From: Saprospiraceae bacterium
Lineage (GTDB): Bacteria > Bacteroidota > Bacteroidia > Chitinophagales > Saprospiraceae
Direction of reading: 5' to 3'
Length of the DNA: 64,000 nt
Assembly: GCA_028285545.1 (NCBI GenBank)
Contig: JANQPA010000112.1
Span: 184,720-248,719 of the forward strand
Below, in pieces: positions 10,921 to 19,209 of this stretch; the stretch's first letter is position 1; each line of letters begins with the position of its first letter. The notes under the pieces were generated by a model. It ran no database searches, was not told the origin of the DNA, and saw only the letters and a list, made by a program, of their open reading frames with translations. The translations under genes and the position numbers were made by a program.

Positions 10921-11999
10921 AGGATGTAGTTAGGCCCCCTGTGGAAACCATTTATCAAAAAGAATTAGAGGCATTAAAGGAAGTAGATGATCGCCCCAAA
11001 CCCAAAAACTGGGAACTATCACCCTGGGCAGTTGTACAGTTTTTATTAGGTGGTAAATTAAAAAATGATATTGAAGTTGAACCTAAGTATTTTGGTGATC
11101 GCAGATTAATAGAATTGGCTGTTTCTACTCTGGTAACAGATCGGGCCCTACTACTAACCGGTATTCCTGGTACTGCAAAGACCTGGGTGGCAGAGAATTT
11201 AGCAGCTGCCATTTCTGGCGATTCCAGTTTGTTGGTTCAGGGTTCAGCAGGATTAGCTGAGGAGGCTCTTCGTTATAGTTGGAATTATGCCCAATTAATT
11301 GCCAAAGGTCCTTCCAAAGAAGCTTTGGTAGCCAGCCCTATCATGAAAGCAATGGAGCAGGGAAAAATGGCAAGAGTAGAAGAGTTAACACGCATCCCCT
11401 CAGATGTACAAGATACTCTGATCACCATTTTATCAGAGAAAATTTTGCCAGTTCCAGAACTCAACTTTTCAATCCCTGCCCAAAAAGGTTTCAACCTAAT
11501 TGCAACGGCTAATGACCGAGACAAGGGAGTCAATGAATTATCAAGTGCCTTACAAAGACGATTCAACACTATAGTCATGCCTCTGCCTTCCACCCTTGAA
11601 GAAGAGGTGAAAATTGTAAAAAGCAGAGTTGAAAAAATTGGTCAGCAACTGGAGTTGCCGGCTCAAAAAAGCCCTGTAGAAGAAATTCGCCGCCTGGTTA
11701 CCATTTTCAGAGAGTTGCGTTCGGGCAGAACAGAAGATGGTCAAAATCAGTTAAAGTCTCCTAGTGGAACCCTCAGCACTGCCGAAGCCATATCTGTATT
11801 CCAAAATGGTCAGGCCCTGGCCGCCCACTTCGGTAATGGTCAGGTTAATGCTGAAGATATTGCTTCCGGACTAACAGGAGTGATCGTAAAAGAAGGAGAA
11901 CAAGATTTACAGGTATGGCAGGAGTATTTAGAAACTGTGGTCAAAAAACGGAAAGATTGGGCTGATCTTTATGAGGCTTGTATGGGGTGGATTAAATGA
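10917..11999 (+). CDS. MoxR-family AAA+ ATPase
   Basis: A 360-residue AAA+ protein. Walker A is GIPGTAKTWVAENL near residues 82-95. The region ARVEELTRIPSDVQDTL lies in the Walker B/pore position, and TANDRDKGVNELSSALQRRFN carries sensor 1 and the arginine finger. It resembles E. coli YehL more than classical MoxR. Such ATPases act as chaperones that remodel or activate partners, often through a vWA protein. It overlaps the DUF5691 gene by 4 bp, so the two are translationally coupled. Confidence 0.88.
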   Translation: MKDVVRPPVETIYQKELEALKEVDDRPKPKNWELSPWAVVQFLLGGKLKNDIEVEPKYFGDRRLIELAVSTLVTDRALLLTGIPGTAKTWVAENLAAAISGDSSLLVQGSAGLAEEALRYSWNYAQLIAKGPSKEALVASPIMKAMEQGKMARVEELTRIPSDVQDTLITILSEKILPVPELNFSIPAQKGFNLIATANDRDKGVNELSSALQRRFNTIVMPLPSTLEEEVKIVKSRVEKIGQQLELPAQKSPVEEIRRLVTIFRELRSGRTEDGQNQLKSPSGTLSTAEAISVFQNGQALAAHFGNGQVNAEDIASGLTGVIVKEGEQDLQVWQEYLETVVKKRKDWADLYEACMGWIK

Positions 12000-12286
12000 G
12001 TAGATGTGAAGATTTGAAAATGTGCAGATTTATTGATTCTATGATACTACGATTTTTTGATGCTTTGATCATTGAAGAATTACATGATTATTAGGTGGGT
12101 ATGCACCCTTTAGGGAATTGAAGGGCGCACAGACGTGCCCGTATGGGCGGGCGGATGCTTTGATTTTGTAAATGTGCAAATATCCTATAAATAAGAAGCA
12201 ATATTTCTAGTTCTAATAAAACCTAATAACGTGAACACTTGCTAACGTGAATACTTGAACACGTTAACACGGGATAACTAATCAAG
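12000..12286. repeat. Spacer rich in short repeated words and palindromes
   Basis: This 287-bp spacer inside the MoxR cluster has no gene. It contains a hairpin around the GCACAGACGTGC word near 12126-12141. It also contains a word-repeat element at 12228-12270, where AACGTGAACACTTG and AACGTGAATACTTG recur and pair with ACACGTT. A 17-base stretch at 12033-12049 occurs again, reverse-complemented, at 17826-17842. It may weaken co-transcription of the DUF5682 gene with the ATPase. Confidence 0.55.
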
Positions 12287-14485
12287 ATGCTAAAAGTCTT
12301 CGGAATACGACATCATGGTCCTGGCTCTGCCAAACGGCTGGTTAAAGCCCTCAAGGAGTATCAGCCTGATTGTCTGTTGGTTGAATTACCGGCAGGGACC
12401 GAAAAAGCATTAGCACATATCAATAATCCAGAATTAAAACCTCCGGTGGCTCTGTTGTTGTATCCCAAAAAAGATTTAGAGTCAGGCTCTTTTTTACCTT
12501 TTGCAGAATTTTCCCCTGAGTGGCAGGCTATGAAATATGCATCTAAGAAAGAAATTCCTATCATTCCAATGGATTTGCGAATGGGTATTCAGGTACCCAA
12601 ATCTTCTGGCAATACAAGTAGGACGGCCATTCGAAAGGATCCAATGGGATATTTGGCCAAATTGGCAGGTTTTGAAGACTCAGAAAGATGGTGGGATGCT
12701 ACTTTTGAACAAGAAGAAGATGATCTCCGTGTTTTTGACATGATAGAAGAAATGACTAAGGTTTTGAGGGAAGGAATCCTTTTTGATGAACCTCCATTAA
12801 ACATTGCTCGGGAAGCCTTTATGCGGCAAACTATTCGCAAAGCAATAAAAGATGCTTATCATAAAATTGCGGTAGTATGTGGTGCCTGGCATACCCCTGC
12901 TTTAATTCAGTGGGAAAATATTAGTGCCAAATCTGATGCCAGTAGATTGAGAGGTTTAAAAAAAGAAGCTTACGAAGTCAGCTGGATTCCCTGGAATTAT
13001 GAACGATTGTCTTTCTATTCAGGCTATGGGGCTGGAGTAGTTTCCCCTGCCTGGTATGAATTATTATTTCGGTATAAAAATAGCATTAGTGCACGGTGGT
13101 TATCAAAAGCAGGACGACTATTGAGAACTGAAGGACAGGATGCAGCGCCTGCCAATATTTTAGAAGCGGTTCGCTTATCAGAAACACTAAGTGCATTACG
13201 AGATAAGCCTATACCTGGGCTATCGGAGCTTTCAGATGCTGCAATAACCGTATTTTGTAGGGGAGATTCAAAATTATTTGAACTTGTCAATCGCAAACTT
13301 ATTATTGGTCAAAAGACAGGAAAGGTTCCGGAAAGCCTGACCACCATTCCCTTGCAAAAGGATTTTGAACAGCAAATTAAAACCGCCCGTCTCAGTGCAG
13401 CCTATAAAAGTACAGAAGCTGTACGCAAGGAATTAGACTTACGAAAAAACACCCAACTTTTGGCTAGCAAACTGCTTCACAGATTAAATATTTTAGAGGT
13501 ACCCTGGGGTAAACCTATGAAGGGCTCTCAATTTAAGACGGGTAGTTTTAGTGAAAAATGGAAGTTAAAATGGGTACCTGACTATATCATCCGAGTTGTT
13601 CAGGCAGCCATTTACGGAAATACGGTAGAAGAGGCCGCCTTTAATAAAATGAAGGAAAACCTCCAAACAACGGAAGCCTTAGGAGAACTTGGTATATTAA
13701 TGGATCAAATTATTAAAGCAGATTTACCAGGCTTGGTCTCCGATTTGACTCGCAAAATGCAGGAGATAGCTGCTGTAACCAAGGACATCGTTACCTTAAT
13801 AGATGCTCTTCCTAAGCTAGTGCAGGTATATAAATATGGCAATCAAAGAAATAGTGAAGTCCATTTTTTTCAAGAAATTATTGAAGAAATAGGACCTCGT
13901 ATTTTTGTGGGCCTTCCTTCTACCTGCTCCGGGATTGAAGAGGAGCTTGCTAAAGAAATTTATACCAAATTAATTCGGGTACATCATGCGCTGCAGTTGT
14001 ATAATAACTCTGCATTAAAAAGTCAATGGCAGATAAGCCTCAAAACATTGGCCGGAATCTCTTCTATTCACTTCATCATTCAGGGTTGGGCCTGGCGCAT
14101 CTTATTTGATCAAGGTATGGTGGATATAAATCTTATGGAAAAAACCATCCGTGGCTACTTAAATACAACAAAATCTCCCCTGGATTTTACAATGTGGCTC
14201 GAGGGCTTTTTGAACGGCAGTGGATTACTCCTTATTCACAATCCTGGTTTTTGGACCTTATTGGATAATTGGATTATGAGTCTCTCAGAAATTCAGTTCA
14301 AGACCATCCTTCCTGTGCTACGGAGAACTTTTTCCAATTTTCAGGAACCGGAAAGAAAAAAGATGTTAAGTATTGCCCAAAATTGGCAGCCTGGTGAAAA
14401 GATTAAGAAGCAGGAAGAAATAGAAATTGATGAAAAACAAGCTGAAATTGCTTTACAAGCGGTAAGAAAATTATTAGAGATTTAA
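12287..14485 (+). CDS. DUF5682 family protein
   Basis: A 732-residue cytoplasmic protein. The N-terminal third (LKVFGIRHHGPGSAKRLVKAL, DCLLVELPAG, VVCGAWHTPALI) has the His/Glu pattern of a TraB/ChaN/EreA-like fold, which suggests a metal-binding or hydrolase-like domain. That fold link is inference. The rest is long and helical with no clear motif. It follows the MoxR ATPase by 287 bp and belongs to the same conserved neighbourhood. The vWA partner normally next in line is absent, because the following gene is scpA on the other strand. Confidence 0.78.
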   Translation: MLKVFGIRHHGPGSAKRLVKALKEYQPDCLLVELPAGTEKALAHINNPELKPPVALLLYPKKDLESGSFLPFAEFSPEWQAMKYASKKEIPIIPMDLRMGIQVPKSSGNTSRTAIRKDPMGYLAKLAGFEDSERWWDATFEQEEDDLRVFDMIEEMTKVLREGILFDEPPLNIAREAFMRQTIRKAIKDAYHKIAVVCGAWHTPALIQWENISAKSDASRLRGLKKEAYEVSWIPWNYERLSFYSGYGAGVVSPAWYELLFRYKNSISARWLSKAGRLLRTEGQDAAPANILEAVRLSETLSALRDKPIPGLSELSDAAITVFCRGDSKLFELVNRKLIIGQKTGKVPESLTTIPLQKDFEQQIKTARLSAAYKSTEAVRKELDLRKNTQLLASKLLHRLNILEVPWGKPMKGSQFKTGSFSEKWKLKWVPDYIIRVVQAAIYGNTVEEAAFNKMKENLQTTEALGELGILMDQIIKADLPGLVSDLTRKMQEIAAVTKDIVTLIDALPKLVQVYKYGNQRNSEVHFFQEIIEEIGPRIFVGLPSTCSGIEEELAKEIYTKLIRVHHALQLYNNSALKSQWQISLKTLAGISSIHFIIQGWAWRILFDQGMVDINLMEKTIRGYLNTTKSPLDFTMWLEGFLNGSGLLLIHNPGFWTLLDNWIMSLSEIQFKTILPVLRRTFSNFQEPERKKMLSIAQNWQPGEKIKKQEEIEIDEKQAEIALQAVRKLLEI

Positions 14486-14600
14486 TACCCTTTTAATCTT
14501 GCCTTCACATACAATAAGGATCTTTGTAGTGTTAATACAAATCCTATACTGTAGCCCTATATGTGATGGCTGTGCCAAGCTCCTCGTGCATAGCCTTTTT

Positions 14601-15353
14601 TTATGCGGCCTGCTCTATAGCTTTTTCAACCCAGAAGTTATTGGCACCCATTCCCGAAATAATTTTTACTTTTTCCATATTGGCCAATTCCAGCAAGGCG
14701 AGGAAAGTTACAATAGCGTGGATGCGATTTTTGCAATGGCCGAAGACACTTTTAAAGGTAGCTTTTTCACCTGTGTAAACGAGTGAGAGAATCTGGTCTT
14801 GGGACTCTTCAATGGTGTAGCTGAACTGGACAATTTGGTGAACCTGCTTGTGGTTAGCTAGTTTATATTGCTCGGTTATTCTTTCAAAAGCCTTGAGTAA
14901 CTTAAATAATGTTACAGATTCCAGCTCTACATCTACCAAGGCTTTATTGGCAATTTTTCTCAATTCAGAAGATATATTTCCTCTAAATTCTTTTTGGCCC
15001 CGTAGTTCTTCCATTTTGCGCATATCATCCAACACGCTTTTATACTTGCGGTATTCCAATAAACGCTGTACCAATTCTTCCCTTGGATCAATTTCATTCC
15101 CTTCCTCATCTTTTTCTTTGCGAGGGATCAACATTTTTGCTTTAATCCTACACAAGGTGGCTGCAACCAACACAAATTCACTAGCCAAATCAATATTCAA
15201 TACCTCCATAGTATGAATATAGTTCAAAAAATCATCTGTTATTTTAGCAATTGGGATGTCATAAATATCGAGTTCATCCCGCTCAATAAAAAATAGCAGA
15301 AGGTCAAAAGGGCCCTCAAACTGGTCTATCTTAACGGTGTAGGTTGAACTCAT
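14601..15353 (-). CDS. scpA: Segregation and condensation protein A
   Basis: Kleisin subunit of the SMC-ScpAB condensin that compacts and segregates the chromosome. The N-terminus VKIDQFEGPFDLLLFFIERDELDIYDIPIAKI and the following ASEFVLVAATLCRIKAKMLIP are diagnostic. The C-terminus holds the winged-helix region. The length of 250 residues is typical. No scpB is adjacent. The start ATG at 15353 fits the family N-terminus. Confidence 0.95.
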   Translation of the reverse strand: MSSTYTVKIDQFEGPFDLLLFFIERDELDIYDIPIAKITDDFLNYIHTMEVLNIDLASEFVLVAATLCRIKAKMLIPRKEKDEEGNEIDPREELVQRLLEYRKYKSVLDDMRKMEELRGQKEFRGNISSELRKIANKALVDVELESVTLFKLLKAFERITEQYKLANHKQVHQIVQFSYTIEESQDQILSLVYTGEKATFKSVFGHCKNRIHAIVTFLALLELANMEKVKIISGMGANNFWVEKAIEQAA

Positions 15354-15548
15354 AATTTATTTTTTATTTTCTCCGGAGAGCCTCGCAAATTATTCAATTT
15401 TAGTTACATAAACAAAGCATCCCCTCTGTGATTATTAACATGTGGAAAAAAAGCTTTTTTTTGTGGAAAAGAAAAAATTTATCTTATTTAGAAATTAGAG
15501 TCATGGATTCTTATCCTAATATTCCACATTTCATTTTTAAAATGACTT

Positions 15549-15574
15549 CTTCTTTTTCCTTGATGAAAAAGAAG
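15549..15574. repeat. Short perfect hairpin
   Basis: Arms CTTCTTTTTC (15549-15558) and GAAAAAGAAG (15565-15574) flank the loop CTTGAT. There is no T-run suited to termination. It directly precedes the larger hairpin and may belong to the same repeat element. Confidence 0.6.
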
Positions 15575-15591
15575 CAAAAAATCAAGACTGT

Positions 15592-15705
15592 ATTCAAATT
15601 CTAACGCGATTTTAGGCCTTGTGAAACTAAAATGAATAAACTCGCTTAGCTCAAACACTATTCATTTTTTAACGTTTCACAAGGCCTAAAATCACTAATT
15701 TGAAT
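15592..15705. repeat. Very long hairpin (about 114 nt)
   Basis: A perfect 20-bp stem (15608-15627 with 15674-15693) extends inward through ATGAATA / TATTCAT. It extends outward, after an asymmetric internal loop, through a perfect 9-bp stem ATTCAAATT / AATTTGAAT (15592-15600 with 15697-15705). The terminal loop is roughly 15639-15658. Such a stem is far longer than a terminator. It is either a dispersed palindromic element or a structured transcript. Confidence 0.75.
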
Positions 15706-15750
15706 AAGGTCAAAAAATGACGGGTTCACAATTATTTAGTGCTCAATAAT

Positions 15751-16461
15751 ATGATAAAGAAAGGAAAGCTATATTTATTCCCAACTTCTCTTGGAGAAAA
15801 TACGACTCATACCATTCCAGAGCTGAACATTCGGATAATGGATAGGCTTGAAATATTTATTGCTGAGCGAGCGAAAACCGGACGTCATTTCATAAAGGCT
15901 TGTATCCCCAATAAAGATTTGAGTCCACTCCATTTTTATGAATTAAACAAAAGAACCTTAGCCGAGGAAATTCCACAGTTTTTGGAAGCAGCCCTGAATG
16001 GAAAAGATATTGGGCTAATGTCTGAAGCAGGTTGTCCTGGCGTGGCAGATCCCGGAGCTTTAGTGGTTAGAATGGCCCATAAAAAAGGCATTCAAGTGGT
16101 CCCCTTGACAGGTCCCTCTTCCATTTTATTGGCATTAATGGCCTCCGGGATGAACGGCCAGCATTTCAGCTTCACTGGATATCTTTCTCCCAAAAAGCCA
16201 GAATTGGCCAGAGAACTAAAAAAACTAGAACAACTATCTGGTAAATTTAAGCAGACACAAATTTTTATCGAAACCCCCTATCGTAATAATGGTCTAGTAG
16301 AAACGGCACTTCAGACCCTATCACCTAACACCTTATTTTGTATTGCAGCAGATTTAACCCTGGATACTGAATATGTACAAACACACGCTGTTGCACAGTG
16401 GAAGAAGGTTAATATACCGGATTTACATAAAAGGCCAGCGATATTTTTGTTGTTGCGCTAA
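15751..16461 (+). CDS. SAM-dependent methyltransferase, RsmI/tetrapyrrole-methylase family (short form)
   Basis: The protein has 236 residues from the ATG at 15751; a GTG four codons upstream is possible. It begins KGKLYLFPTSLGEN and has the family signature LMSEAGCPGVADPGALVVRMAH, then VVPLTGPSSILLALMASGMNGQHFSFTGYLSP. This is the tetrapyrrole-methylase fold of RsmI, which 2'-O-methylates C1402 of 16S rRNA. The sequence is shorter than classical RsmI. Bacteroidota often carry such a second, diverged copy, so I leave the exact substrate open. Confidence 0.8.
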   Translation: MIKKGKLYLFPTSLGENTTHTIPELNIRIMDRLEIFIAERAKTGRHFIKACIPNKDLSPLHFYELNKRTLAEEIPQFLEAALNGKDIGLMSEAGCPGVADPGALVVRMAHKKGIQVVPLTGPSSILLALMASGMNGQHFSFTGYLSPKKPELARELKKLEQLSGKFKQTQIFIETPYRNNGLVETALQTLSPNTLFCIAADLTLDTEYVQTHAVAQWKKVNIPDLHKRPAIFLLLR

Positions 16462-16691
16462 CGTGTTCATGTGTTCAAGTGTTCATGTTAAGTTCTTTTG
16501 AGTGTAAGTGATCAGTTTTTTACTTATAGGAATTTTTAAGAAAAGAAAACTCAGGCAGTCAGAACTTCACAAGTAATACAGATAAATAATTGTGTAATTT
16601 GCGATGTAGGAATGTTAAAAAATGCATCAATAAGTAATTGTATGCTCAATTTAAAATCTATACCCTTAAAAACGTGAACACATGAACACGT
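16461..16691. repeat. Inverted repeat pair around a 197-bp spacer
   Basis: ACGTGTTCATGTGTTCA at 16461-16477 is the exact reverse complement of 16675-16691 (17 bp). The left arm continues with more GTGTTCA words. The DNA between has no convincing gene. The words resemble those at 12228-12270. Confidence 0.6.
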
Positions 16692-16823
16692 AATAACATA
16701 TACACTAAATCCGTCTATTATCATATAAAATACAATAATTAAATACCACAAGCAGTTAAAGCTCCGTTGTAAAGACATAACAGTTAAGAAATTGTGAATA
16801 CGACTCATGAATGTAGATTTAGC

Positions 16824-17672
16824 ATGAAAAGAATACTTGTAATCCTCATACTTGCAATCGCCTTTGGAACACAGCCGGTTTCGGTTTCTGCCCAGCAGGA
16901 TGGCTGGGAAGCAGGTTTTTGGTTGGGAACGTCCTTTTATTTTGGTGACCTTAATACCAGTTATAATTTAGGTCTTCCAGGGGCTGCTGGCGGTTTGATG
17001 GCTCGTTATAACTTCAACAAACGGGTATGTTTTAAATTTTCGGCCAATTATGGGCAAATACGGGCTGATGATGCGCTCTCTAAAAATGTTTACGAGCGTG
17101 CCCGAAACCTTAGCTTCAGATCCAATGTATTTGATGCAGCCCTACAATTTGAGTTCAACTTCCTACCTTATAATCATGGGAGTGAAGATGAATTTTTTAC
17201 TCCCTATGTTTTTGCTGGTTTAAATGCTTTTACCTTTAATCCACAGGCTGAACTTAATGGCACCTATTATGATTTGCGGGAATTGGGTACAGAGGGGCAA
17301 TTTCCTGGTGAAGAATATTTCTCCTTTTCTGGTGGTATATTATATGGTATAGGCTTCAAAGTAGACCTAAGCTATGAATGGAGTATCAATTTCGAATTAG
17401 GAGCACGCCAATTGTTTACGGATTATATCGATGATGTAAGTACAGTATATCCAGATATGGGTGACCTTCGGCAAAATAGAGGAGATGTTGCCGTTGCCTT
17501 ATCGGACCCTTCCATTATTATTCCAGGAGTTACAGAAGCTAAAATTGGAGAGGAAGGCAAACAGAGAGGAAACAGTAGTAATAATGATAGTTATGTAATG
17601 CTGGGAGTAGGATTGGTTTATTACTTTGGCGATATTCGTTGTCCGGATTATGGAGGAAAGAAGAGGAGGTGA
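16824..17672 (+). CDS. DUF6089 family outer-membrane beta-barrel protein
   Basis: The protein has 282 residues from the ATG at 16824, where a clear signal peptide begins (KRILVILILAIAFGTQPVSVSAQ). A longer frame from 16794 adds ten residues before this signal and is unlikely. The mature part shows alternating beta-strand patterns typical of small barrels: GFWLGTSFYFGDLNT, MARYNFNKRVCFKFSANYGQ, FEFNFLPYN, PYVFAGLNAF, LSYEWSINFELGARQLFTDYIDDV. It matches the DUF6089 family, which is specific to Bacteroidota. The function is unknown. Confidence 0.8.
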   Translation: MKRILVILILAIAFGTQPVSVSAQQDGWEAGFWLGTSFYFGDLNTSYNLGLPGAAGGLMARYNFNKRVCFKFSANYGQIRADDALSKNVYERARNLSFRSNVFDAALQFEFNFLPYNHGSEDEFFTPYVFAGLNAFTFNPQAELNGTYYDLRELGTEGQFPGEEYFSFSGGILYGIGFKVDLSYEWSINFELGARQLFTDYIDDVSTVYPDMGDLRQNRGDVAVALSDPSIIIPGVTEAKIGEEGKQRGNSSNNDSYVMLGVGLVYYFGDIRCPDYGGKKRR

Positions 17673-17708
17673 TGTAGTTCCGCCTACCTTCGGTAGGTAA
17701 AAGTTCCG

Positions 17709-17762
17709 AGCTCCATTAGGGGTTGGCTTATTGGAGGTATAGTTGCTTATTGGAGCTTTTTT
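17709..17762 (+). terminator. Probable terminator after the DUF6089 gene
   Basis: AGCTCCA (17709-17715) pairs with TGGAGCT (17751-17757), followed by a T-run. The loop is long and contains two direct copies of GCTTATTGGAG. A smaller hairpin CCTACC-TTC-GGTAGG precedes it. Confidence 0.5.
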
Positions 17763-17863
17763 GGCCCGCAGATTTCTCAAATCCAGCAAATTTATTCATC
17801 AAATCTTTAAACAATTACAATAGTATAGTATCATAGAATCAAAAAATTTGCCCATCTACCCAT

Positions 17864-18301
17864 TCACACAATTTTCTCATTAACTCTTACCCTCCATTTG
17901 GGGAAACTATCTTTCAGAGCGGAGCCATCGTGGATGATCCTGCTGAAAATAAAATCATCACCTTCGGAATTGTTTAAATATTGGGTTCTCCCGTTATTTC
18001 GGATGAAGTTGATGATCTCATCAATCTTTTCCAATAGCTTTTTTTTCCCAAACCGGTCTTTATCGATACTCCACATATAGGTGGCATGCGAGTTGAGTAA
18101 TTCCCATATAAAATGATGCATTTTTTCTCCTTTCACCCAAAAAAGAAAGCCAAAATTAGGATTAAGCGTAAAGCGAATAGGTTCGTCCTTACTATGTAAT
18201 TTTCCAGCCAGATATTCTAATTGTTTTCTGTTGCGAATACCTTTCAACTCAAGGATATCCTTCAATAATGATTGTTCGGAAATCTTTAAGGTATTTCCCA
18301 A
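17864..18301 (-). CDS. Unknown protein, second gene of a pair
   Basis: A 145-residue protein of mixed composition without signal peptide or membrane segment. I do not recognise the family. Features include LKISEQSLLKDILELKGIRNRK at the N-terminus and an aromatic centre (FGFLFWVKGEKMHHFIWELLNSHATYMWSIDKDR). It starts 6 bp after the stop of the 262-residue gene upstream, so the two form an operon and may act together. Confidence 0.65.
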   Translation of the reverse strand: MGNTLKISEQSLLKDILELKGIRNRKQLEYLAGKLHSKDEPIRFTLNPNFGFLFWVKGEKMHHFIWELLNSHATYMWSIDKDRFGKKKLLEKIDEIINFIRNNGRTQYLNNSEGDDFIFSRIIHDGSALKDSFPKWRVRVNEKIV

Positions 18302-18307
18302 TTCTTC

Positions 18308-19096
18308 TTAATTTAATCCCTGAAAAAAATCCTCATTGGTTAAAAGGCTCTTGTCGATTGTAATCACCGGCGGTTTTTTAATGACCTCTTTAATTTTTAA
18401 TTGTCGGATAGTAGAGAGCATTTTTTCGTTGATGGAGCTAATTTCTTCTGAATAACAATGAGATTCAATCTCTCCATTCTCATGAAGGATTAGTTTTCCG
18501 CTTACATTGATTTTTCTTTTTTTAAATATTTTGGAAAAATAAGCTTTGATGTGTTCAAATTCAGGCAGGATAAAATCATTATGAATTTTTATCAATGCTG
18601 GCTCTTTCAAGCCCCTAATTTTCTTTTCCATTTCTACATATCCAAGTTTAAAACTTACTTTTTTGATGGGAATATCAAAGGAAATGGGTAGGGAGGAAAA
18701 ATCTTCTTCTATAAATTTCCTCATTTTCCTTTTCAATGGTTCTTCCTGAATGGTAATGGCATCAAATTCCTGGCTGGAATAATAAGAAAGATCTTTTTTC
18801 AGATTTGTCCAGATAATCCCCTCAAAATGAAGGTTTCGGATAGGAGTTTTTGGGTTTTGCAATTTAAAATCTTCAAATCTTTTACATTGATAATCGAGAG
18901 GCCGAACAAAAAGAGTAGCTGAATTTTTATCAAACTTTAGCATTTCTACTTCCCAAATCACCTCATGGCTTTGTGTAAAAAGAAAAAAATCTCTAGAAGG
19001 AAAGTTGGTACTTTTCCAGAGAAAAAAATCATTTTCATTATAGAACACTCCGGCATTAGTCAGTTTTAGAATGATTGTACGAGGAGTATTCTTCAT
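18308..19096 (-). CDS. Unknown protein, first gene of a pair
   Basis: A 262-residue soluble protein rich in Phe, Lys and Glu, with no motif I can name. The central region (EEPLKRKMRKFIEEDFSSLP, FDIPIKKVSFKLGYVEMEKKIRGLKEPALIKIHNDFILPEFEHIKAYFSKIF) is strongly charged and helical. The C-terminus is ITIDKSLLTNEDFFQGLN. It is divergent from the beta-CASP gene, with a short shared promoter region. The pair with the 145-residue gene is the only clue to function. Confidence 0.65.
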   Translation of the reverse strand: MKNTPRTIILKLTNAGVFYNENDFFLWKSTNFPSRDFFLFTQSHEVIWEVEMLKFDKNSATLFVRPLDYQCKRFEDFKLQNPKTPIRNLHFEGIIWTNLKKDLSYYSSQEFDAITIQEEPLKRKMRKFIEEDFSSLPISFDIPIKKVSFKLGYVEMEKKIRGLKEPALIKIHNDFILPEFEHIKAYFSKIFKKRKINVSGKLILHENGEIESHCYSEEISSINEKMLSTIRQLKIKEVIKKPPVITIDKSLLTNEDFFQGLN

Positions 19097-19209
19097 AAAT
19101 TTAAGTTTAATGACAAAAAGGCATATAATTCAACTTTCAATTTATGCTTCTTTTTGCATTTGAGCTTAATTTATATATTTTACTTTCTAAATTAATCAAA
19201 ACGAAACGA

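Larger units (their letters stand above)
15354..15738. other. Gene-free spacer dominated by hairpins
   Basis: No gene is seen between the divergent scpA and methyltransferase genes. The spacer holds a 10-bp perfect hairpin at 15549-15574 and a hairpin of about 114 nt at 15592-15705, listed separately. Confidence 0.6.

Noticed and set aside
16551..16808. 85-codon minus-strand frame
   Set aside because: It covers the inverted repeat at 16675-16691 and runs into the start of the DUF6089 gene. Its composition (Cys- and Ile-rich, no coherent segment) is not protein-like.
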